NCBI RefSeq assembly: GCF_025532145.1
Contig: NZ_ARXS01000009.1
Location: 1-64,000, forward strand
Length of the DNA stretch: 64,000 bases
Direction of reading: 5' to 3'
Origin: Alloalcanivorax balearicus MACL04
GTDB lineage: Bacteria > Pseudomonadota > Gammaproteobacteria > Pseudomonadales > Alcanivoracaceae
In this document: in pieces, positions 41,776 through 49,194 of the stretch
How the letters are laid out: each line of letters opens with the position of its first letter
How positions within the stretch are numbered: position 1 is the first letter of the stretch
Position numbers and translations under genes: made by a program
Notes under the pieces: generated by a model
What the model was told of the DNA's origin: nothing
The model's input: the letters and a program-made list of their open reading frames with translations, nothing else
Databases searched by the model: none

Positions 41776-44235
41776 TCACACCGGTCGTTCGGTGTGCATT
41801 TTCACCTCTTTGAGTTCGAAGTCGAAAGCGTCGGTGAGCAGGCAGTCGTAGCGCAGGGCGTCGTACTCGAGCAGCTCGTTCACCTTGTCGCCGGCAATCA
41901 CGCCCTTGGCCACCGCCACGTGCAGGCGTTCTTCCAGGGTTTCGCCATCCAACTCGCCTTTGCCGTCGGCCTTGAGGAAGGCCAGGTAGGCGGGTTCCAC
42001 CTCCAGCAGTTTGCGGTAGGTGTTTTCCACCCGGCCGATGGCGTCTTCCGGGTCATCACAGCGGTAGGTGAAGCTGGCCAGGGATTCCCGCACGCTGGTG
42101 GGCTCCATGATCTGGTCGCCAACGGTGCGGATCAGATCGTCTCCGGGACGGTGGGCGCCGGCCGGGCGGCCGAGCGGGAAGAACCAGCCTTTCAACAGGC
42201 AGCCGATGCCGAACACGCCCAGGTTGCGGTAGAACGCCTCCAAGGCTTCGTGGGCCTGGCTCAGGGCGTGATGCAGGGCATAGGTGGCATGGGCGTCGTT
42301 AGCTTCGTCCCGGGGCAGGGTGCCATGGAACTTGAGCACGGCGCAGGCGATCAGCAATTGGCTGTGGGCATCGCCGAGCCGCGCGCTGAGCAGTTCGCGA
42401 CGTTTGAGGTCGCCGCCCAGCAATGCGAAAGCGGCGTCGGAGGTGCTGGCCAGCACCGCGCTGTAGCGGCTGATCAGACGGTACCAGGGGGTGCTGAAGC
42501 TGTCCGCGTTGGCGGGGATGTCCGCCAGGCGGCCGCCGGTCAGGGCATGGACCAGGCCCCGGCACATATTGCCGATGGTGTGACCGGCGTGCTTGAGGAA
42601 CAGTGCCTCGAAGGCCTCCAGGCCGCGCTCCTTGTCCTCGTCCTGCAGGGCGTTGAGTTCGTCGTAGAGGAAAGGATGGCAGCGCAGCGCGCCCTGGCCG
42701 AAGATCATCAGCGAGCGGGTCAGGATATTGGCGCCTTCCACCGTGATGGCGATGGGGATGGCCTGGTAGGGCAGTGCCATGAAGTTGCGTGGCCCGGCCT
42801 GCACCGCGCGGCCGCTGGCGATGTCCATGCCGCGGTTGATCAGGCGGCGCATCATTTCGGTGGAATGGTACTTGGCCATGGCGGTGACCACCGAAATAGT
42901 GCCTTCTTCCAGCCCCCGGGTAACCAGATGGCGGTAGGCCTCCAGGGTGTAGGCGAGGCCGGCCACTTCAGCGGAGGCTTCCTGTACCCCCTCGAACTGC
43001 CCAACGGCGGTGTTGAACTGGCGGCGGATGCGGCCGAAGGCGCCGGCGGTCTGGTAGCCCATCTCGGCGCTGGCGGTGGCCAGGGCCGGCAGGGAGACGC
43101 CGCGTCCGGCGCCCAGGCATTCGATCAGCATGCGCCAGCCCTTGCCGGCCATGTCCGGGCCGCCGATGATGGCGTCCAGAGGCACGAATACATCGGTGCC
43201 GTTGATCGGCCCGTTCATGAACGGCGAGCCGCCGGGGTTATGGCGCCGGCCGATTTCCACGCCGGGGGTGTTGGCGGGGAGCAGGGCGCAGGTGATGCCC
43301 AGCTCTTCCTCGTCGCCAAGCAGATGATCCGGGTCATACAGTTTGAAGGCGAGTCCCACCACGGTGGCGATGGGCGCCAGGGTGATCCAGCGCTTGGCGA
43401 AGCTCAGACGCATGCCCAGCACTTCCTCGCCATCCACCTCCTGGGTGCAGATCACGCCGCGGTCGGGCAGGTTGCTGGCGTCGGACCCCACCTCGGGCCC
43501 GGTCAGACCGAAGCAGGGGATTTCCTTGCCGGCGGCCAGATCCGGCAGCCAGCGTTGTTTCTGTTCGTCGGTGCCGTATTTGGCCAGCAGTTCACCCGGG
43601 CCGAGGGAGTTGGGCACCATGGCGGTGACGGCGGCGGTCAGTGAACGGGTGGCGATCTTGCTCATCACCCGGCTCTGGGCGTAGGGGCTGAAATCCTTGC
43701 CGCCGTACTCCTTGGGGATGATCAGGCCGAAGAAACCCTTGTCCTTGAGGAATTGCCAGACCTCCTCGGGCAGGTCGCGCAGCTCATGGTAAATCTGCCA
43801 TTCATTGAGCATGCCGCAGAGCTGTTCCACCTCGTTGTCGATGAAGGACTGCTCCTCCTCGCTGAGGGTGGTGAAGCGGGTCTTGGAAAAATCATCCCAG
43901 TCCGGCTTGCCGCTGAACAGCTCGGCCTCGAACCAGGTGGCGCCCGCTTCGATGGCTTCGCGCTCGGTATCGCCGATCGGCGGCATTACCTTGCCGAGGC
44001 TGTTGAACACCGGCTGGACGATCAGCTTGCGACGCAGTCCCGGGTGGTTGAGCACCACCAGGGCCGCCGCCACCAGAATCAGCAGCAGAGGATTCAACAA
44101 CCAGCCGGCGAACAGCACACCGCACAACAGGTACGCCACCACGAAAGTGATGGAGCCGACGGTCAGCGACAGTTGTAAATAGAAAACAGTGATCAGAGTG
44201 GCGGCCAGAATCAGCAAGGCCAGCAGACTCAACAT
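41776..44235 (-). CDS. fadE: Acyl-CoA dehydrogenase, FadE type
   Basis: An 819-aa acyl-CoA dehydrogenase of the FadE class (E. coli FadE is 814 aa), catalysing the first step of beta-oxidation. A hydrophobic N-terminus with two or three membrane segments (about residues 1-65, LLALLILAATLITVFYLQL) is characteristic. The dehydrogenase domains are marked by GLIIPKEYGGKDFSPYAQSR, CFGLTGPEVGSDASNLPDRG (flavin/substrate loop), GGSPFMNGPINGTDVFVPLD and GRGVSLPALATASAEMGY; a long DUF1974 C-terminal domain follows. I chose the ATG at 44233-44235 (AGGAG 6 nt upstream of it). It could supply the dehydrogenase step missing in the 23-37 kb cluster. Confidence 0.93.
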   Translation of the reverse strand: MLSLLALLILAATLITVFYLQLSLTVGSITFVVAYLLCGVLFAGWLLNPLLLILVAAALVVLNHPGLRRKLIVQPVFNSLGKVMPPIGDTEREAIEAGATWFEAELFSGKPDWDDFSKTRFTTLSEEEQSFIDNEVEQLCGMLNEWQIYHELRDLPEEVWQFLKDKGFFGLIIPKEYGGKDFSPYAQSRVMSKIATRSLTAAVTAMVPNSLGPGELLAKYGTDEQKQRWLPDLAAGKEIPCFGLTGPEVGSDASNLPDRGVICTQEVDGEEVLGMRLSFAKRWITLAPIATVVGLAFKLYDPDHLLGDEEELGITCALLPANTPGVEIGRRHNPGGSPFMNGPINGTDVFVPLDAIIGGPDMAGKGWRMLIECLGAGRGVSLPALATASAEMGYQTAGAFGRIRRQFNTAVGQFEGVQEASAEVAGLAYTLEAYRHLVTRGLEEGTISVVTAMAKYHSTEMMRRLINRGMDIASGRAVQAGPRNFMALPYQAIPIAITVEGANILTRSLMIFGQGALRCHPFLYDELNALQDEDKERGLEAFEALFLKHAGHTIGNMCRGLVHALTGGRLADIPANADSFSTPWYRLISRYSAVLASTSDAAFALLGGDLKRRELLSARLGDAHSQLLIACAVLKFHGTLPRDEANDAHATYALHHALSQAHEALEAFYRNLGVFGIGCLLKGWFFPLGRPAGAHRPGDDLIRTVGDQIMEPTSVRESLASFTYRCDDPEDAIGRVENTYRKLLEVEPAYLAFLKADGKGELDGETLEERLHVAVAKGVIAGDKVNELLEYDALRYDCLLTDAFDFELKEVKMHTERPV

Positions 44236-44494
44236 GGTCATCTCCTTTGCCAGCGTGAATGGCACCGGTGGCATCCGGTGTTGTCCCGTCCGTGTGCGCT
44301 CCCCTGCGACGACACTTGGGGACGACTTTAGTCTACCTTTATACCTGTGTTCGTGGGGTCTTTTAACCGTATTTGACGTCGCCGCGGTGACTATCGGATG
44401 AATCCCGCGCGGTGGGTGCGGATGTCGTTGACGCGCGGAATTACGTACAATTGCCGCTCTCCCTGGTCCCGACACCCCCGACAGGAGCATTGCG

Positions 44495-45364
44495 GTGCAA
44501 GACAACGCCTCGATCATTGACGTTAACGAACAGAATATTCAGCAGGTGCTGGAAGCCAGCCGGCAGACGCCGGTACTGGTGGATTTCTGGGCACCCTGGT
44601 GCCAGCCCTGCCTGCAGATGGCACCGACCCTGGAAAAACTGGCCGCTGAATATCAGGGCAAGCTGATCCTGGCCAAGGTCAATGCCGATGAGCAGCAGAA
44701 TATCGCCGCGCAGTTTGGTGTACGCAGCCTGCCGTCCCTGAAACTGGTCTATCAGGGCCAGTTGGTGGCGGAATTGGAGGGGGCTCAGAGCGAAGGGGCT
44801 CTGCGCCAATGGCTGGCGCCGGTGCTGGATCCGGAAGCCGCCGAGAAAGAACAGGAAGAAGGGTTTCTCGAGCAGATACGCATGGCCATCGATGCCGGCC
44901 ACGGCGATCAGGCCGAGCAGGCCCTGCGGCAGACGCTACAGCAACAGCCCGACAAACACGCTTTCCGTGCGTTGTTGGTGGAATTCCTGCTCGGCGAAGG
45001 CCGCCAGGACGAGGCGCAGTCGGTGTTGGCGGAAATCGCCGAGGACGTGGAGGAACTGCGCCCGTTCCGTGCCCGCTTTGCCTTGCTGGACAAGCTGCCG
45101 GCCGGCAACGAGAGCCTGAAGACGCTGGCGGAACGCATCCATGCCGACGGCAAGCCGGAGGATCTGCATGCCTATGGGCTGCGGGCCGCCGCCGCCGGCC
45201 AGTTCCGCGAAGGGCTGGAAGCGCTGCTGACCTTGTTGCGGGATCATCGTGACTATGAGGAAGGGGTTGCCCGGGCAGCTCTGCTGCAGGTGTTCGACTG
45301 CCTGCCCAAGGGCGATCCGCTGGCCAGCGAATACCGCCGCAAGATGTTTACTTACCTGTACTGA
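44495..45364 (+). CDS. cnoX: Thioredoxin-domain co-chaperone CnoX/YbbN
   Basis: A 289-aa protein: an N-terminal thioredoxin domain (about residues 10-110) and C-terminal TPR-like repeats (about 120-285), as in CnoX (YbbN). The active site is WAPWCQPCLQM, so both Cys are present (many CnoX proteins lack one or both). E. coli CnoX is a chaperedoxin that protects proteins from hypochlorous acid damage and hands them to GroEL/DnaK. The GTG at 44495 follows AGGAG at 7 nt. It is divergent from fadE. Confidence 0.9.
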   Translation: MQDNASIIDVNEQNIQQVLEASRQTPVLVDFWAPWCQPCLQMAPTLEKLAAEYQGKLILAKVNADEQQNIAAQFGVRSLPSLKLVYQGQLVAELEGAQSEGALRQWLAPVLDPEAAEKEQEEGFLEQIRMAIDAGHGDQAEQALRQTLQQQPDKHAFRALLVEFLLGEGRQDEAQSVLAEIAEDVEELRPFRARFALLDKLPAGNESLKTLAERIHADGKPEDLHAYGLRAAAAGQFREGLEALLTLLRDHRDYEEGVARAALLQVFDCLPKGDPLASEYRRKMFTYLY

Positions 45365-45421
45365 GGGAAGGCTCGCAGGCAGTGCCCGAATTGAGGTCCG
45401 TGACCACAGCTGACTCACCGT

Positions 45422-45511
45422 GAAGCCGCTGTGGGAAGCGGCCTTGGCCGCGAATGGTCCAAACCGTCCGAGCAAATCCCTTCGCTTGCAAGCAAGCTTC
45501 CCACAGCGGCT
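45422..45511. repeat. REPIN-like inverted repeat, copy 6 (mosaic arms)
   Basis: The outer 16 bp pair perfectly (45424-45439 AGCCGCTGTGGGAAGC with 45496-45511). The inner parts differ: the left continues GGCCTTGGCCGCGAAT, the right is the TTCGCTTGCAAGCAAGC form. The two arms therefore belong to different subfamilies. It lies downstream of cnoX. Confidence 0.85.
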
Positions 45512-45635
45512 GCGTAGCCCGATCTGTGTGAGCCAGCTTGCAGGCGAATGCCGGCCCGTTGCACCGGTGCCGGGCAGGCAGGGGAGCAGAGGTCCATCCC
45601 ACCCACCTTTCCGCACTGATTGATAACACCGGAAG

Positions 45636-45652
45636 TGCACAAAAACAGTGCC
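45636..45652 (+). promoter_or_regulatory. NtrC-like binding site upstream of the ammonium transporter
   Basis: TGCAC (45636-45640), 7 nt, GTGCC (45648-45652) fits the NtrC consensus TGCAC-N7-GTGCA in 9 of 10 positions. It lies about 190 nt upstream of the amtB start. A weak sigma-54-like TGGCCCG-N4-TTGAA occurs at 45735-45750, but the crucial GC of the -12 element is GA. Nitrogen-dependent control of amtB by NtrC is common, so the site is credible. Confidence 0.45.
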
Positions 45653-45838
45653 AAATGCTTTGTCCCGGCACCGATATTGTGCGCAGCAACGGTGCTTATG
45701 CCCTTCTATGCCCGAATTCCGGGCAATGCCTCCCTGGCCCGATTCTTGAATGCCCTTGTCCGGTGCAATTGGGGCGGGCTGCTTCCCGCTGGTGCAACCG
45801 GCCGCCCGGGCGGCCTTCGAGGACCAGGAATTCGATCT

Positions 45839-47152
45839 ATGGGCATATCTCTGATTTCTTCGCGGCGATGGTTGGGATGGCTGGCGGTTTTGCTGCTGCC
45901 AGGCGTGGCTTCCGCCGACACCCTGAACCAGGCGGACACCGCCTGGATCCTGACCGCCACCGCTTTGGTGTTGTTCATGACCTTGCCGGGGTTGAGCCTG
46001 TTCTATGGCGGCCTGGTGCGCGGCCGGAACGTGCTGTCGGTGCTGATGCAGTGTTTCGCCATCGCCTGTCTGGTGTCGCTGATCTGGCTGGTGGCCGGCT
46101 ACTCCCTGGCGTTCACCGATGGTGGCGCCGCCAACGCCTGGATTGGCGGTCTGGATCTGGCGTTTTTCGCCGGCATGACCCGTGAGAGCCTGTCCGGATC
46201 CGTGCCGTTGAGCCTGCACGCACTGTTTCAGATGACCTTCGCCATCATCACTCCGGCGCTGATTGTCGGTGCCTTCGCCGAACGTATGCGCTTCGGTGCC
46301 ATGTTGGCGTTCAGCGGCCTGTGGGTGCTGTTGGTGTACGTGCCGGTGTGCCACTGGGTGTGGGGCGGTGGCTGGCTGGCCGAGCTGGGATTGTACGACT
46401 TCGCCGGTGGCACGGTGGTGCACATCACCGCCGGGGTGGCGGCGCTGGTGGCGGCGCTGGTGATGGGCCGGCGTAAAGGCTGGCCCGGGCAGGCGATGAC
46501 GCCACACAACATGACCATGACGGTGACCGGCGCTGGCATGCTGTGGGTGGGTTGGTTCGGTTTCAACGGCGGTTCCGCCCTGGCCGCCGACGGCAACGCC
46601 GCCATGGCCATGCTGGTGACCCATATTTCCGCCGCCGCCGGTTCCCTGGCCTGGGTGACCATGGAGTATCTGAAGTTCGGCAAGCCCTCGGCGCTGGGTA
46701 TCGCCACCGGCATGGTGGCCGGTCTCGGCACCATCACGCCGGCTTCCGGCTTCGTCGGGCCGGGGGCGGCGCTGGTGATCGGTCTGTGCGCCGGGGTGCT
46801 GTGTTTCTATATGGTGCTGGTGGTGAAACAGAAATGGCGGATCGACGATTCCCTGGATGTGTTCCCGGTGCACGGTGTCGGCGGCATACTCGGCACGCTG
46901 CTGGCCGGGGTGTTCGCGTCCACGGAGCTGGGGGTGTTCTCCGGCTTCGGTTTCGCCAAGCCGGACTACGGCATGTTGCAGCAAGTGGGCGTGCAGGCAT
47001 TGGGCGTGGTGGTGACCTTCGTCTACACCGCCGTGGTGACCTGGGGCGTTCTGAAGCTGGTGGGGCTGTTCTCGCCGCTGCGGGTGACGCCGGACGAAGA
47101 GACCCAGGGTCTGGATCTGGCGTTGCACGAGGAACGTGGCTACGACCTGTAA
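45839..47152 (+). CDS. amtB: Ammonium transporter (Amt family)
   Basis: A 437-aa Amt transporter with a signal peptide (residues 1-26, ending VASADT) and 11 membrane segments. The pore is marked by the two His positions in GGTVVHITAG and VFPVHGVGG, and by the family signature DFAGGTVVHITAGVAALVAA. It admits ammonium as a gas or ion under nitrogen limitation. The ATG at 45839 follows AGGA; the earlier open frame to 45620 lacks a signal peptide and is rejected. No glnK follows, unlike in enterobacteria, though a PII protein elsewhere probably regulates it. Confidence 0.93.
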   Translation: MGISLISSRRWLGWLAVLLLPGVASADTLNQADTAWILTATALVLFMTLPGLSLFYGGLVRGRNVLSVLMQCFAIACLVSLIWLVAGYSLAFTDGGAANAWIGGLDLAFFAGMTRESLSGSVPLSLHALFQMTFAIITPALIVGAFAERMRFGAMLAFSGLWVLLVYVPVCHWVWGGGWLAELGLYDFAGGTVVHITAGVAALVAALVMGRRKGWPGQAMTPHNMTMTVTGAGMLWVGWFGFNGGSALAADGNAAMAMLVTHISAAAGSLAWVTMEYLKFGKPSALGIATGMVAGLGTITPASGFVGPGAALVIGLCAGVLCFYMVLVVKQKWRIDDSLDVFPVHGVGGILGTLLAGVFASTELGVFSGFGFAKPDYGMLQQVGVQALGVVVTFVYTAVVTWGVLKLVGLFSPLRVTPDEETQGLDLALHEERGYDL

Positions 47153-47328
47153 AGGCGCCGAACGCCTGACGCTTTAGAACACCGGGTCGGGTAAAGCATC
47201 GTGGAGATAAATGAGGTTCATCGCGGAATAACGAGAATGTGGGCCTCCGTGCAGACCCGCTTCGAGTGAACCGCGGCACTTTGGGCTCCAACAACGTCGA
47301 CCGCTGCCACAGAAGGGGCTACGAAGCG

Positions 47329-47402
47329 GCTGTGGGAAGCTTGCTTGCAAGCGAATCTTGGGGTCCGAAAGCCCATTCGCTTGCAAGCAAGCTTCCCACA
47401 GC
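47329..47402. repeat. REPIN-like inverted repeat, copy 7
   Basis: Perfect 28-bp arms (47329-47356 and 47375-47402) of the GTGGGAAGCTTGCTTGCAAG subfamily with an 18-nt centre. It lies downstream of amtB, 45 nt from the long inverted repeat. Confidence 0.9.
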
Positions 47403-47446
47403 GGCGTTGTAGCTGCCTTCGAATTTATGTCTCCAAGGCCAAAGAA

Positions 47447-47568
47447 CATCTGCACTTTCCGGTTACCTCGAAGCGGAGCCGCGTTACGCCTTTGCGGGAC
47501 CCTGCTTCACGGCGTTCCCGCAAAGGCGTAACGCGGCTCCGCTTCGAGGTAACCGGAAAGTGCAGATG
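47447..47568. repeat. Perfect 53-bp inverted repeat
   Basis: Arms 47447-47499 and 47516-47568 are exact reverse complements (outer end CATCTGCACTTTCCGGTTAC), with a 16-nt centre. The right flank AAACCGCGATGAACCA (47571-47586) recurs at 5-20 at the left edge of the window. This element and copy 7 make up most of the 516-bp gap between amtB and the PPK2 gene; no gene is supported in the gap. Confidence 0.9.
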
Positions 47569-47669
47569 CCAAACCGCGATGAACCACAAATAAGCGCTCT
47601 TAATGCTTGGTAACGACAACGCCATGCCGGGACCGCTATGCTCGGGGTATCGCAATGGGAGACCCCGGC

Positions 47670-48485
47670 ATGGAAATCGACCCCTACGGCTGGCCCGCCG
47701 CCGGCACCCTGGATGTGCGCAAGCTGCCCACCCTCGCCAGCGAACCGCCACCACCACTGGAAGAGAGCCGGGAACGATTGCATGAGCACCAGCGGCGGCT
47801 GTATGCCTGCCAGCGTTATGGGGTGTTGCTGGTGGTGCAGGGACTGGATGCGGCCGGCAAGGACAGCCTGATCCGTACTCTGGCGCGGGCCATGGACCCC
47901 GCGGCGTTCCGCGCCTATTCCTTCGGCCGGCCGCTGGGGGATGAACTCAACCATGACTTTCTCTGGCGGGTATGGCCGCGTTTGCCGGCACGGGGGCAGG
48001 TGGTGGCGTTCAATCGCAGCCATTATGAGGCGGTCCTGGCCGAGCGGCTCTGGCCGGTGGTCGAGGTCCCGGAAGAGCCGGACTGGCCTGGCCGCTACCA
48101 GGCCATCAACGATTTCGAGCATCATTTGCACCGCGAAGGCACCCGCATCATCAAGGTGTGGCTGAACACCTCGGCGGAGGAGCAGCGCAAGCGTCTGCTC
48201 AAGCGTCTCAACAAGCCACGCAAGCGTTGGAAGTTCGAGCCGGCTGACATTGAGAACTGGTTGTCCCGCGACCAGTATCTGGAACGGGTCAATGAAACGC
48301 TGATCGCTACGCATACGGGGCACGCTCCCTGGCATCTGATTCCCAATGACGACAAGGGCGACGCCCGTGCCCGGGTGGCGCATGTGCTGGCGGAGACCCT
48401 GGCATATCTGGCGCCGGATTACCCGCGTGAGAACATTGAGTGCATCGGCCGATATCGGACTTTGTTGGCCGAGCCGGAGGATTGA
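47670..48485 (+). CDS. ppk2: Polyphosphate kinase 2 family protein
   Basis: A 271-aa PPK2-family kinase, which transfers phosphate between polyphosphate and nucleotides. Walker A is GLDAAGKDSLIRTL (about residues 64-77), the Walker B-like motif VAFNRSHYEAVLAE, and the lid region KRLNKPRKRWKFEPAD. The FNRSHYE form is the one found in the class III (AMP/ADP-phosphorylating) group, which suggests polyphosphate-dependent nucleotide phosphorylation rather than polyphosphate synthesis. I chose the ATG at 47670, preceded by GGGAGA at 7 nt, over starts at 47607 and 47655. It stands alone between a repeat cluster and the SCP2 gene. Confidence 0.9.
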   Translation: MEIDPYGWPAAGTLDVRKLPTLASEPPPPLEESRERLHEHQRRLYACQRYGVLLVVQGLDAAGKDSLIRTLARAMDPAAFRAYSFGRPLGDELNHDFLWRVWPRLPARGQVVAFNRSHYEAVLAERLWPVVEVPEEPDWPGRYQAINDFEHHLHREGTRIIKVWLNTSAEEQRKRLLKRLNKPRKRWKFEPADIENWLSRDQYLERVNETLIATHTGHAPWHLIPNDDKGDARARVAHVLAETLAYLAPDYPRENIECIGRYRTLLAEPED

Positions 48486-48623
48486 CCTTTTTGGCCTTCT
48501 TGGACCCGCGTACGGCTATTGCCACCCCCCAAGCCTTTCTATAAGGTACGGGAAAGTTTCGAACGGCCGTTTGAAAAGGAAAGGCGCGTCTCGAAGCCCT
48601 ATCCCTTGAGCGAGGAGAACATA

Positions 48624-49010
48624 ATGAGCGTTGAATTCCTGTCAGACGAATGGTTCGCGAAAGTGAAGGAAATTCGGGATGCGGCCGGCGACGTGTCCGC
48701 TCCGGCGGCTCTGGCCGATCTGGTGATCAACATTACGGTCAGCGGCGACGGTGGCGAGAAGGCGTTGTCCCTGGTGGGCGGTATGATCGAGGAAGGGCAT
48801 CGCGACGAAGCGCCCACCACTCTGATTCTGCCGCCCGATCTGGCCAAGCGCATTTTCATCGAAGGCGACCAGTCCGCCGGCATGCAGGGCTTCATGAGCG
48901 GCCAGATCCGTATCGAAGGTGACATGAGCAAGCTGATGGCGCTGCAATCCGCCCAGCCCACCGACGATCAGAAGCAACTGATGAAGCAGATTCAGGACAT
49001 CACTGCCTGA
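48624..49010 (+). CDS. SCP2 sterol-binding domain protein
   Basis: A 128-aa single-domain SCP2 protein. The domain is recognisable from DLVINITVSGDGGEKALSLVGG-like start, TTLILPPDLAKRIFIEGDQSAGMQGFMSGQIRIEGDMSKLMAL, where GQIRIEGDMSKLM is the family hallmark. SCP2 proteins bind lipids or fatty acyl groups in a hydrophobic tunnel, so this is probably a lipid or acyl-CoA carrier. GAGGAG lies 6 nt before the ATG at 48624. A strong terminator follows. Confidence 0.88.
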   Translation: MSVEFLSDEWFAKVKEIRDAAGDVSAPAALADLVINITVSGDGGEKALSLVGGMIEEGHRDEAPTTLILPPDLAKRIFIEGDQSAGMQGFMSGQIRIEGDMSKLMALQSAQPTDDQKQLMKQIQDITA

Positions 49011-49027
49011 TCACCGCCTTCTCAGCA

Positions 49028-49063
49028 AAACGCCCGGTGCCTTCGTGGCCCGGGCGTTTTTTT
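49028..49063 (+). terminator. Terminator of the SCP2 gene
   Basis: A perfect 10-bp stem (49028-49037 AAACGCCCGG with 49050-49059) is followed by seven T residues to 49063. It lies 18 nt past the stop codon. Confidence 0.9.
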
Positions 49064-49194
49064 ATGGGAACGCGGCACGCCAGATGCCGGCGTTCCCTTT
49101 GGCCTCTCCCCGCGATATCCGCTATCCTCTGCCACCCGACCCGATGTTGCCGGCATGCCCCGGCGACCTTTCCTGACCGGTTCAAGGATACGCC

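Noticed and set aside
45667-45680. A second sigma-54-like sequence (GGCACC-GATA-TTGT)
   Set aside because: The -12 element reads GT rather than GC.
45735-45750. A sigma-54 promoter for amtB
   Set aside because: The -12 element has GA instead of the essential GC, so it is mentioned only as a weak candidate.
44936-47128. A 730-codon open frame on the minus strand
   Set aside because: It spans the antisense of cnoX, a repeat and amtB. Its composition is typical of an antisense artefact.
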